This document shows, piece after piece, positions 1 through 9,541 of a DNA stretch of 64,000 nucleotides (positions are counted from its first letter, which is position 1; every line of letters begins with the position of its first letter). The notes beneath the pieces are model-generated. The model was not told the origin of the DNA, made no database searches, and saw only the letters and a list, made by a program, of their open reading frames with translations. Where the stretch lies: positions 600,053 to 664,052 of the forward strand of contig WELA01005328.1 in assembly GCA_009602735.1 (NCBI GenBank), written 5' to 3'. The stretch comes from Mesotaenium endlicherianum. Its lineage: Eukaryota > Streptophyta > Zygnematophyceae > Zygnematales > Mesotaeniaceae. A program made the position numbers and the translations under genes.

Positions 1-852
1 TATGTTCTCCTGTAGGTCCGTTAGGAAGTCTTCCTCTCCTGCCTTGTCATTTTGCTGGTCCCTCATGTTGATGGTCATCCACCGCCAATCGGTGGGCTTT
101 TAGAAGGAGGCAAGGTTTGTCCTTTTCAGAGTACAAGGGTACCAGTGCCCTGCAAAGTCCAGCTGACTGGTTTCCCTCGCCAAAAATTCCCAGCTCCTTC
201 TCTCCACCTCATTATACATGGCCTTGAACCTGTTATGGGATGTAGAGTCTTTAAAGCTGTCCGCGTCCATGGGGATCATCCTGATGACCTTATCTTTCCG
301 CCAGATACCCGGAATCAATACAGTTCCTGCTTCGTTCACCTGGGCCATTGCCTTGGCCTCTTTGACCGTATATCCTACCATCCTGGCATGATCGTGGTAG
401 AGGAGGAGTCCTGTGTTGACCTCTATATACTTGTCAAAGTTTTCAGATGTCTCCCCTTCCCTGTGCAAGATGTCCTGCTGTGCCTCACTGCAACTTCTCT
501 GGGCATACTTGAAGATCTCCTCCAGTAGATCAAAACCCTTGCCCAACACTATGTAGCGATAGCTGCTGATTCTCTTCTGTTCTTCTTCCGCCTGCTGCCT
601 CCGCCTCTCCTCAGCTTGCCTCTCCTTTTCTGCCTTCTTGGCCTCCTCTGCAGCTTTTCTGTCCAGTTCTTCCCGCCTCAGCTTGGCTTGGTCCTCCTCC
701 TCCTTCTTCTTTTGTGCCTCCCGCTGTTGTTGGAGTCGTTGTGATTCCCGAGCGGAGATGGAGGATGATTTGATGTCGCCACGGAATTGCATTTATTCTG
801 CATGTGCCTCTTTCGCTCTTCTCTTCCTCTTAAGTTTCGACTTCTGAGTCAT
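1..852 (-). pseudogene. ORF3 of A1, N-terminal and central part, two nonsense codons
   Basis: This is the family A accessory protein, of unknown function. The start is the ATG at 852, directly after a CAG that forms the 3' splice-site-like CAG|GATG seen in all copies. The N-terminus is a charged K/E/R/Q-rich stretch expected to form a coiled coil, followed by the conserved domain with blocks such as MVGYT, YNEVERRSWEFLARE and PTDWRWMTI. A TAA replaces a Tyr codon about 20 codons in (A2 has Tyr), and a second TAA lies near 100. The rest runs off the window. Its sequence is closer to A2 than to A3/A4/A5, so it belongs to the A1/A2 ORF3 sublineage. No signal peptide or membrane segment is visible. 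Confidence 0.8.
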
Positions 853-853
853 C

Positions 854-961
854 CTGCTCAATCATAAACACAATGCAGTCAGTGAAGTCATGATACTTGG
901 CCGCTACTGAGTGCCCATGGTGAAGAAGAACGTGATAGGGAGAGTCCCTAGTGTGTAGTAC
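854..961 (-). other. Candidate intron upstream of ORF3 (A1)
   Basis: On the minus strand AAG|GTACT at 961 and GAGCAG|GATG ending at 854 would delimit a 108-nt intron placed immediately before the ORF3 ATG. A2 has the same pair with the same length, and the diverged A4/A5 copies have a comparable 103-nt pair. The remaining spacer to the pol stop (962-1209) shows no open frame. Confidence 0.4.
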
Positions 962-1209
962 CTTGTGTGAGTGCGTATAAGAGAGAACTGAGTTAGAGAG
1001 AAAAAGTGAGTATGAGCGCGAGTTGAGTGTGTAGAATGGTTATAAAATTTGCCTAGCTGATCCCGAAACGGAACACACTCCCTCCAACTTAACTTTAAAG
1101 GTGGGCTGCCTGTCACAACTGCCACCATTTGTCACTAAATGTCACATTCCCCTCCGACTTATATGGAGACAAGACCTCCTGCCACCTGTCCATGTCCACT
1201 AAATGACAG

Positions 1210-3818
1210 TTAGGGAGGGGTGCCAGCCGCCCGAAGGTGGAACCGTTTCAACGCCCTTTTGGCATTGGTCAGTTGGTCTTTAAATTCCCAAGTGTCCCCA
1301 GAGGCATCGAAACCCTTCCATCTGACCAGGTACTTCATCACTATTTAGATGATCGACCGACAGAGCGACCGTCTAAAATCTCCTCGACCTCATATTTCTC
1401 AAGGTCACCATCCCGGACAGCGGGGACCCATCCCGGTTGGACAGGTAACCGACCTGTGAACAGTGTGTCACCTTTGATGTATGGTTCTAAAAAGAAGACA
1501 TTAAAGACTGGGTGACCCTTGTATTCTGCTGACATGTTCAGTTTGTAAGCATTCTGACCGACATGGCGCACCACCGAACATGGACTGACCCAGACAGGAC
1601 CAAGCTTTTTCTTGACCACACCAGGCAGGTTCAGGTGCTGAGAATGCACTTTGACCAAATCGCCCCTAGAAAAAGTCAGCTCTTGACGGTGCAAATTAGC
1701 GTATTTTTATTGATTTTCTTGGGCTTTGTGCAGGTTGACTGGACCTTGGCTCAATTCGAACAAAGTCTTGCCCGTTGACGCGTGCACAGCACTGTTGACC
1801 GCAAATTGGATTTGAGGCAACGGGTCATCCCAATTGTCTTGGTTTTAACAATGCATGCTCTCAACACCTCTTGTAGAACTCGGGTAGTTCTTTCAGTCTG
1901 CCCATCAGTCTGAGGGTGGTTTGCTGTGCTGAGCAGCTGTTTGACTCCCATTAACCCCATTAAAGCTCTCCAGAACTTAGAGGTGAATTTTGAGTCTCTG
2001 TTTGAGATGATATTAGAGGGTAGCCCATGTTGGCATAGCACATGGTTGTAGAATTGTTTCGCTATTTCGAGTGCAATTACTTTGACAGTTGTGGGGATGA
2101 AAATGACCATTTTTGTCAATTTATCCACGACTACCAGTACCGAATCATGCCCATTGGCAGTTCGTGGCAGTGTGACCACCCAGTCCATGGATATAGTTTC
2201 CCAGCGTCCAGCTGGGATGGGCAGTGGTTGCAAGAGACCTCCGGGTGGTGTGTGCCGAGACTTATTTCTCTGACACTGGTCACAGGACTTGACATATTTC
2301 AAGACCTCCCGGGGTAACCCCTCCCAATGATAATGTTTTGCCAGTTTGCCAACAGTTTTGGCCTGCCCCAAATGTCCACCCAGGAGACTGTCATGCGCTT
2401 GACTCAGTAAGAGAGACCTTATTTCCAAGTGATTAGGAATGACCAGCTTCAGCCTGCCTGAAGTGGTTTCAGTCACCCAGACCCCTCCCTTGAGCTTATA
2501 CCCGAGTGCAGTAGCACGACACATACCAGTAGTGGGGCGGGGCTCAAATGTTGGGTCAAAAAGGTAGGCTCTCCTAAGTTGTTCGAAGAAGGACTTTTTC
2601 ACCTTTAGTGAAGTGAGTGCACAAAGGACTTTATCTACAGCATGCTGACTAAAGTTCCTTTCTTGCAAGTCAGGTCTTCTAGAGAGTGCATCAGCAGGAT
2701 TTAACTTCCCTGGTTTGTAATCAATTTGGACTTGAAACTGCTCCAGCATCTGGCTCCAGCGGATCTCCCTCCTTGACAGCTTGGACTTCTTCTGAAAGTG
2801 AGTCAGAGCTAGATGATCTGTAATCACCTTAAAAGCTTTACTGTGTAAGTATGCTCTNTGTGTAAGTATGCTCTCCATTGTTTGAGCACATGAATGATAG
2901 CTAGCAGCTCTTTATCATGCACTGAGTAATTAATCTCAGCTGGATTAAATTTCATACACTCATACAACACAGGATGCCACTCCTGCTTTACCTTACCATC
3001 CTTTGTGGTTTTGTCAGCAGGTTGCAACAAAATTGCACCCATGGCAAAGTCAGAAGTATCAGTAACCATCTGCACGAGTATGCTGGGGTCATACACGGCT
3101 AGCACGGGGGCAGAGCAAAGAGCATTTTTAAGGGTCTGGAAGGCAGCCTGCAGCTCTTCCCCCCACACATACCCTATGTTTTTCTTAGTAAGGTCAGTCA
3201 GTTTACTGGCCTTTGTAGAATAATTCTCAATAAATCTTCTATAGTAGTTAGCTAACCCAAGGAAGGATTTACCTTTGGAGGCAGATTGTGGTACAGGCCA
3301 GTCCTTTATGGTCTGACCTTTCTTAGGATCCACACTGATACCTTCTTTGCTGACAACGTGGCTTGAAAATTCAATACTTTTTTTGAAGAAATCACACTTG
3401 CTCATTTTAGCATACAATTGGTTTCTTCTCTGAGTGTCCATGACTCTAAGTGTTCAGTATGCTGAGCTTCATCTTTAGAGAAGATTAAAATGTCATCTAG
3501 GAAGACTTGCACAAACTTATCCAGGTAAGGTCTGAGAATGTCATTCATAGCACCCATGAAGGTTGCAAGAGCATTAGTCAGTCCAAATGGCATCACGTTG
3601 AACTCATAGTGTCCATAACGTGTACGGAAGGCAGTCTTGTGTTCATCCCCCTCAGCAATTCTGATTTGATAACCACTCCTGAGATCTATCTTGCTGAACA
3701 CTTTAGCACCAGACAGGGTATCAAGCAAGTCCTCGATTCTGGGTAATGATGCTTGTTCTTTACTGTAATTCTGTTAAGAGCTATGAAATCAACGCACATC
3801 CGCATACTCCCATCCTTT
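1210..3818 (-). pseudogene. A1 pol, RT to chromodomain, broken
   Basis: Reading on the minus strand: RT fingers/palm with [10 protein letters not shown] and the FLDD active site near 3490, RNase H around 2830-3230 with TDTSDFAMGA, integrase HHCC finger ending [10 protein letters not shown] near 2270, the integrase core with [13 protein letters not shown] and [10 protein letters not shown], and a C-terminal chromodomain (EYEVEEILDGRSVGRSSK, 1341-1380) ending at the stop at 1210. Several frameshifts separate the open pieces, with breaks near 3430, 2860, 1800 and 1340. The N at 2858 is flanked by two copies of TGTGTAAGTATGCTCT, so that break is probably an assembly join. Confidence 0.88.
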
Positions 3819-4575
3819 TTCTCCTGGAAGCCTCTTCTTTTCCTTCATTTGCCATCCATACATGACAAGAGGAAGAGCACTGGTGAGTGGGTGCCGAGTT
3901 AGTCTGCCCATCACTGGCTCCTCTCACTCTAACTGTACCTCTGCTCCAACACACTTCGGCTTGATGTCTATTAAGCCAGGACCTACCTAGCACGAGATCA
4001 TAAAAGCCAGTGTTGAGTACCTCAAATGTAAGCGTTTCAGTTAGAACTGCAATGCCAGAATCTAACTGGACCTCAATAGGCTTGGTTATAACTCCTCCCG
4101 GGATACTTGAGGCATCTCCAAGGAATATTTTTCTATTCCCTTGGGTGACAGTAGGCAGCCTTAGCCGCTTAACTAAGTCCTTGTGGATAAAAGTATGTGA
4201 CGCCCCTCCGTCAACAAATGCCCTCACCTTCCTACCTGCAATCATGCAATGCAGTAGGATAGGGGGGACTGTCTTTTCCTGACTTTCGCATTGTTCTCCT
4301 GACTTAGCAAAGAAATGTTGGACATCAGGTGGAACAAGATCATCCAGGATGTGCACTCTCTGGAGGTCTACATTGCTGATGGTCTCCTTTATCTGTTTGT
4401 CAGGCAAGCATAGTGAATCCAGTTCAGCAGGTTCCATAATACCTGCTACGAGGAAAGCTAGTGACGACTCACTATCTCTAGCATCCTCACAGTCAGTAGA
4501 CTGGATTACAGACTGTTGCTGTCTTTTAAAGGCTGGTCTTTTCTCTCGACCTTTGGGAGGTGCTTGACTGGACAC
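3819..4575 (-). pseudogene. A1 protease, joined by deletion to RT
   Basis: This is the retropepsin-like aspartic protease of pol. The active-site motif is DGGAS in [17 protein letters not shown], the form shared by all family A copies, followed by [16 protein letters not shown]. The frame overlaps the gag end in -1 phase. After the linker that reads KKRLP in A4, the sequence jumps straight to [10 protein letters not shown] of RT: about 0.4 kb present in A4 is missing, at a junction near 3818-3823 with a short pyrimidine microhomology. Protease and RT are therefore out of register and the RT N-terminus is lost. Confidence 0.85.
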
Positions 4576-4813
4576 TGCTCTCTAAAGTGACCCGTCTGCT
4601 GGCAATGGAAGCAAACAGATTTTGCTGAGGCTGGTCTCGGCTTAGTCCTACCACCACCTCTTCCATAGCCGCCTCGAGAAAAACCACCTCTCCCTCTTGA
4701 CTGCATTGCATTATACTCATACTTGTATTCATCACCCTGATCATCCTCAGCCTGGTCTCCTTCAATTGCATGGTAGGAACCGTGGGGCTTTTTGACAACC
4801 TTAGACACCGAAG
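4506..4813 (-). pseudogene. A1 gag C-terminus with zinc knuckle
   Basis: This is the 3' end of the nucleocapsid part of Gag: an Arg/Gly-rich stretch ([17 protein letters not shown]) followed by a CCHC knuckle CFHCQQTGHFREQC (CX2CX4HX4C), which would bind element RNA. Homology with A4 begins at [12 protein letters not shown], just left of 4813; codons upstream of that belong to the B1 antisense strand. The N-terminal ~400 residues are absent because of the A1/B1 junction. Confidence 0.85.
4524..4530 (-). other. Gag-pol -1 frameshift heptamer TTTAAAA (A1)
   Basis: In the gag frame the codons read CCT TTA AAA, giving T TTA AAA, a match to the X XXY YYZ rule for -1 ribosomal frameshifting. The protease frame is gag minus 1, and the gag stop lies just downstream. 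The same heptamer occurs at the same place in A2, A4 and A5. Confidence 0.6.
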
Positions 4814-4815
4814 CC

Positions 4816-6267
4816 CCATGGCTAAGAAAAGTCAACCCTCAAGAGCACTGGAGCACAAGACAAGAGAAAGTCCAAGGGCGTGATGGTCGAATGGAGACAG
4901 CGAAACAGGTGGATGTAGATACGACCACAAGTAACTGTCTTCTGTCGAGCCTGCAAGTTAAGAAGCTATGCAGGGCGAATCAGGTGAAGGAGATGTACCT
5001 TGTTTCGGTGGCCCTGGCCAGGTCATCCGAAGGAGCAAGCGTGAATCCTAACAGCCTGGGCGAATGTACATCGCCGGAGGAGCAAGTAGTGGTGTCTGAT
5101 CCTCTTGCTCAGAAGGAGCAGAGCCCAACTGCTCAAGAGAAGAAGCCTGCTGAGATGCCTGCCCAAATTAAGGCGCTGTTGGAGGAGTTCAAGTGCGTGT
5201 TTCCTGAGGAGCTACCTGCAGGATTACCTCCACAGAGAGCTATGGAGCACAAGATCGAGTTGGAACCAAGGAGCAAGCCACCAGTGAGACCCGCCTATCG
5301 TCAATCGTTTGCGGAGTTGGATGAGTTGAAGAAGCAGCTGACAGAATTATTGGAGAAGGAATTCATCCAACCCAGCGAGTCTCCATTTGCAGCGCCAGTC
5401 TTATTTGTGAAGAAGAAGGATGGGACTATGAGGATGTGTGTCGAGTACCGGGCTCTCAACAAGGTCACCATCAAGAACAGGTACCCACTTCCACGAGTGG
5501 ACGAGTTGATTGACAGGCTTGTTGGGGCGAAGTATTCCTCGAAGATCGATTTGAGGAGTGGCTATCACCAGGTACGAATTGCGGAAGGAGACGTTCAAAA
5601 GACTGCTTTGAGGACTTGTTATGGCTTATTCGAGCTCACAGTTATGCCTTTTGGGTTGACTAATGCACCCACTACATTCATGGGACTCATGAATAGTATC
5701 TTCAGACCCTACTTGGACCAGTTTGTGGTAGTATTTTTGGACGACATCCTGATCTATTCGAAGACCTTGGAAGAGCATGTGGAGCATTTGAGGAAGGTGT
5801 TGGAGGTCTTGAGAGATCAGAAGCTGTATGGGAAGATGAGCAAGTGCGACTTCTGTCTCAAGGAGGTGGAGTTTCTTGGAGACATAGTGGGAGCTGAAGG
5901 AGTCAAGGTGGAGCAGAAGAAGGTGCAAGCATTCGAAGATTGGCCAGTGCCTGCTGATATTCATCAACTCAGGAGTTTCCTCAGCATGGCAAATTATTAT
6001 CGACGTTTCATTGAAGGATTTGCCAAGGTATGTGCACCGCTGACGGACATGTTGAAGAATCTGGAGAAGTGGCTATGGGGTGACAAGGAGCAGCAAGCAT
6101 TTGAGAAGATTAAGGAGCTGTTCACACAGGCACCTTGTTGGCGATTGCAAGTCCAGAGCTCCCTTTCACCATCATCACGGACGCATCAATTTTTGCAGTG
6201 GGAGTCATTCTTCTCCAGGACCAAGGCAAGGGATTACAACCTGTGGCATAGGAGAGCAGAAAGTTGA
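4816..6267 (+). pseudogene. B1 pol: protease tail, reverse transcriptase, start of RNase H
   Basis: Homology with B2 starts at [13 protein letters not shown], the last strand of protease. A linker of about 110 residues precedes RT, with [52 protein letters not shown] and the catalytic FLDD in [11 protein letters not shown]. The connection [12 protein letters not shown] leads into RNase H. At about 6133 B2 reads CACCTGTGTTGG where B1 has one base less, so the frame is lost inside RNase H. The ORF may be read from an upstream ATG at 4792, but that codon lies in A1 sequence. An RT of normal length, but no longer part of a working polyprotein. Confidence 0.88.
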
Positions 6268-6590
6268 GTCCTGCGGAGCAGAACTATGCAGCACACTAGC
6301 GAGAGATGTTGGCTATTATCCAGGCTTTGAGGATTTGGCGATGTTATATGGACGACCGGAAGGTGTTCATCAAGACCGACCACAAGAGCTTGGAGAAGTT
6401 TATGACGCAATCAACGTTGACACCAAGACAGGCAAGAGGATATTGCGGGCACGGTTTACAGGTCCCTTTGTAGTGCTCAAGCAGGTGAATCCAGTGGCCA
6501 ACAAGTTGGAACTTCCTTCAGGCTGGCGTATCCATGATGTGTTCCATGTCAGTTGTTTGCGGCCATACGTTGACCCGGATGAAGGACATC
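6268..6590 (+). pseudogene. B1 RNase H fused by deletion to integrase C-terminus
   Basis: RNase H continues out of frame to about 6430 (text equivalent to TDHKSLEKFMTQSTLTPRQA), then jumps to the integrase C-terminal segment GKRILRARFTGPFVVLKQVNP ... SGWRIHDVFHVSCLRPYVD. B2 has about 1.4 kb between these points, holding the rest of RNase H, the HHCC finger and the DDE core. The junction is at GGCAAG (6431-6436), a short identity present at both flanks in B2, so a microhomology deletion is likely. B1 therefore lacks an integrase core. It ends where C1 was inserted. Confidence 0.82.
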
Positions 6591-6595
6591 CAGGA
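6591..6595. repeat. Target-site duplication CAGGA (left, C1)
   Basis: CAGGA directly precedes the LTR end TGTAGTGA of C1 and recurs at 20131-20135 after the other LTR. Confidence 0.9.
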
Positions 6596-7098
6596 TGTAG
6601 TGAAACAGATAGATGAAGTACTTAGTGAAATATAATACTTTATTTATTCAAGACAAGGATCTTTGAACACAAGTGGTAGCTTCTTGAAAGAGAGATGGCT
6701 TCTTGAAAGTTAATATATTTCTGGATTTTGGCAAGTACAAAAGTGATTCTGGAATGTCTTTCTATGTTCTAGCTCTTGTTTATATACTTGCTACATAAGT
6801 AATTTCTAGGAAGGTGTATGTTGATGTGTTGGCACCCAACACATCCCAAAACTTGCCACCTCTTTCTAGAATAATGTACACATGTCCTTTTGACCTAAAA
6901 ATGGCACATCTGACTTTTGCCACATGGAGTTCTTCTAGGTCTTTCCTCTAACTTCGAAAATGCCTTGGAAGGTTCAAAGGACATGAACCAAGTTACTAGA
7001 GTACCTATTCACACTTGACTCCACACAATACTACTCCAAATATATTTGAAAACATTAAAATATATGCAAACTAATATATAATAACTCAAATCACTACA
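6596..7098 (-). repeat. C1 3' LTR
   Basis: Plus-strand ends TGTAGTGA...TCACTACA form an 8-bp terminal inverted repeat. The length of 503 bp equals the partner LTR at 19628-20130, and the two differ at scattered positions only. The same LTR sequence is found in C2 and at 55864-56221. Confidence 0.93.
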
Positions 7099-7872
7099 TC
7101 ACCCCCCCGATAGAAAAAGCGACGTCTCGGCGCGTCAAGTCAGGTCTTACACATGTGGAGCAAACTAGTCAACAGTTTCAAGTCAGATGCCACACATGTG
7201 AAGAGGACTAGTCAAAGGCGCCAAGTCAGGTGCTACACATGTAACGTAGACTAGGCAAGGTCGTAGGTGGTGTGACCTTATTGGCTAGCCTACTCCTTAA
7301 TGATAAAGAAAATTGTACAAGTTGGCCCAGAATCTGCCACAAATTCAAAAATTCATAGCGTCCACAAAACTGCTCCAAATCTAAAAATTCAAGTGCTAGA
7401 CGGACCGCGTCAGAGAACTCTACCGGGTCACCAGATTTAAGAGCATTCTAATTTCTGAAGCGTCGTTGAGAGCTGAGAGAGTAGGCACTCCTCCAAATCT
7501 GTGCAGAAACTTCTGAAAATCATAAGTCCTTCTATACGTCTCCAAATTTTGCAAAGTAAAACTCAAAATGGGCGCTGTAAGATGTTCTACCAGAGTCTTG
7601 AGTTTCAAAGCATTCCAAGTTCAGGGGAGGGCACAATGTCAGAAGGCATATTCTGCCCTACCAATGCCAGTAGCTTGGCCCCCTTCTACTTAGAGCATCA
7701 TATCTCTCTCACCAGTGCTCCAAATTGAGCAAACTTGGACTCTAAATGACCGGCTACTTATGGACTACANATACAGCCAGGTAAATTTTCAAAATTTATT
7801 ACGCAGAGACCTATCACCAGCAGCAGTTTTAGTTTTTGTCCAGAAACTGTGAGAAGAGAAGAGTGTCTAATG
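7099..7872 (-). other. C1 3' untranslated region
   Basis: This is about 770 bp between the chromodomain stop and the 3' LTR. There is no convincing open frame. It contains the polypurine tract next to the LTR, the 43-bp tandem repeats at 7136-7264 and a single N at 7770. The region is homologous, in inverse orientation, to 21123-21668 of C2. Confidence 0.8.
7136..7264 (-). repeat. Three tandem 43-bp units in the C1 3' UTR
   Basis: Units begin with CAAGTCAG at 7136, 7179 and 7222, giving an exact 43-bp period, and share ACACATGT and ACTAGTCAA-like cores. The units are diverged, so the array is old. Matching repeats lie in C2 around 21510-21634, so they belong to the family. Confidence 0.85.
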
Positions 7873-8781
7873 TCAATTTTTCCTCTTTCTTGTTCTTGCA
7901 GGCTGCCTCCAAGGGGTCTTCTGCTGCTTCTTGATGGTGGCAGGCTGCCTCCCTGAAGTCTTCGGGCTTCTAGTAGAGAGACTTGGGGCTGGTCCAAGAT
8001 GGGGGTTGGCGGCATGGAAGCGCTTCAACTTTCTCTGAACTTTGTCAAGGTAGTGCGCCGCCACCCAACTATTCTCCGAATCTGGATATCCTTTCCACTT
8101 GATCAAGTATTGCTGCTGTCTCCTGAAATTTCTCATAGCCACTATGTCTTCCACTTCGTACTCCAAATGATCATCCACTATTGTTGGGGCTGGTGGGGTT
8201 GTCACACGTCCTGGGAACTTGTTGTCGGGTTGCACATATGGCTTGAAGAGGGAAGCGTGGAATACGGGGTCGATGTGCATAGTCTGGGGAAGTTCTAGCT
8301 TGAAAGCAACGGGGTTGACTTGCTGGATAATCTTGAAGGGTCCCAAATACTTGGGAGAGAACTTGCTGCCGGCAGGCCTGTTGTTCAAGGAAATATTCTT
8401 GGATGATAATAACATGTTGTCACCCACTCTGTACGTAATTTCTCTTCTGGATCTGTTCGCCACTCTTGCTTGAGCATCTTGCGCGTGTTGTAGAGCTTTC
8501 TTCGCTGCTGTAAGGGCTGCTTCTAATGTCTTCTTGAAATCTGTGGCTCCAGGTACTTCATCAAGGCCAACCGTGAAGCTCAGCGGCGTGGTTGGATGGA
8601 AGCCATAGTTGAGGAAGAATGGGGACTCTTGGGTAGAGGCTTGCGTTGTGTTGTTGTAGGCAAACTCCAGGGGGTCAAGTATATGTCCCAATCTTGCTCC
8701 AGAGTAGACACGTAGGCCTTTAGAGAGGTCTTTAGGGTACGATTCATACGCTCGGTTTGCCCATCTGATTGTGGGTGGTAG
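7873..8781 (-). pseudogene. C1 integrase C-terminal half and chromodomain
   Basis: This is the downstream part of the C1 integrase, separated from its N-terminal half by A2. The first ~45 codons read out of frame ([15 protein letters not shown] is the shifted version of the [10 protein letters not shown] region), then [20 protein letters not shown] follows the normal frame. The DNA-binding C-terminal domain (PKYLGPFKIIQQVNPVAFKL, HIDPVFHASLFKPY) leads to a chromodomain, LEYEVEDIVAMRNFRRQQQ...LIKWKGYPDSENSWV, then a basic tail. Chromodomains of this class guide integration to modified histones; here that is known for the family, not shown. Confidence 0.88.
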
Positions 8782-8786
8782 GCGGT
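8782..8786. repeat. Target-site duplication GCGGT (left, A2)
   Basis: GCGGT precedes the A2 5' LTR and recurs exactly at 17190-17194. Confidence 0.92.
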
Positions 8787-9507
8787 TGTAATGAATCAGT
8801 ATATTAGTTGATATAATATTCATTTAAATATAATAGTTAAATAAGTTCAGCCTGCTGAACTCTAGTTAATGATCAGTCTGCTGGACTTTATATTTAATAT
8901 CAGTTTAACGACTCGGCCCGAAGTAGCAGGCCCAGGTCACCTTAAGTCAGCTTGCTGACACATTCTTTGACAGCTAGCTGACTTCCGTACTCGGTAGCAG
9001 CGCACTGCCTCGACATGCATCTAAGTGTAGTATACTAGATGAATGGCCAGATGACATCCCTATGATGGATGGCGATTCGGGATGATGGGAGATGGCGGTG
9101 GATTTGGTTAACCGAGGTTCTACCAACGTGGTTAACACCCGGGTAGGCGGTGCCATTGCACTGACCGTTGAACAGTAAACTCATTCCATGTACATATGCT
9201 AGGCATTGCTCTCGAGTTCGGCATTCGGAAACGAGGCCAATTCTCTTGTACAGCTTACTGAGAGCGATCTGAATCCAAGGCGAGAAGCCATTGATGTGCA
9301 CTGTCTTCTAACCTTGCTTATGTATGAGTTTACTAATTTGCATTATTGATGCTAGCTTACTCGCATTTGATTTACGAGTATTATTCACTGCTAGTGTGTT
9401 GTCCTTTGCCGTTCAACCAGTTCACAAAAATTACCATAAAGATTACTTGCTGATATAAAGATCTTTATTAATTGTTCATCGCTTATTTGGTAAGTCGATT
9501 CATTTCA
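8787..9507 (+). repeat. A2 5' LTR
   Basis: TG...CA ends and 721 bp, like its partner. The U3 part (8844-8985) holds several near-palindromic CAGCxTGCTGA motifs, e.g. AGTTCAG-CCTG-CTGAACT at 8844-8861. The stretch GATATAAAGATCTTTATT near the 3' end (about 9453-9472) could hold the promoter TATA element. Short LTR ORFs here are not conserved as genes. Confidence 0.94.
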
Positions 9508-9508
9508 G

Positions 9509-9522
9509 TGGTATCGGAGCAG
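9509..9522 (+). other. A2 primer-binding site
   Basis: TGGTATCGGAGCAG begins one base after the LTR end. It matches the plant initiator-Met tRNA 3'-end complement (TGGTATCAGAGC) except for one base. The gag ATG follows only 19 nt downstream, so the leader is very short. Confidence 0.85.
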
Positions 9523-9541
9523 TTATCACAGTCTTCTTTGT

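Larger units (their letters stand above)
1..4813 (-). mobile_element. Element A1: family A Ty3/gypsy chromovirus, truncated at both ends of the visible part
   Basis: On the minus strand the order is gag C-terminus, protease, reverse transcriptase, RNase H, integrase, chromodomain, ORF3, matching the complete copies A2 and A4. The 3' LTR lies outside the window to the left. On the right the element stops abruptly inside gag at about 4813, where plus-strand family B sequence begins with no LTR and no target-site duplication. Coding regions carry stops, frameshifts, a single-N join at 2858 and a deletion removing the N-terminus of RT, so this is a dead copy. Confidence 0.93.

Noticed and set aside
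8045-9301. Short ORFs inside LTRs (e.g. 88-aa frames at 9035-9301, 16717-16983, 38045-38311, 46114-46422)
   Set aside because: They recur only because the LTR recurs; no domain, and they overlap the presumed promoter region.
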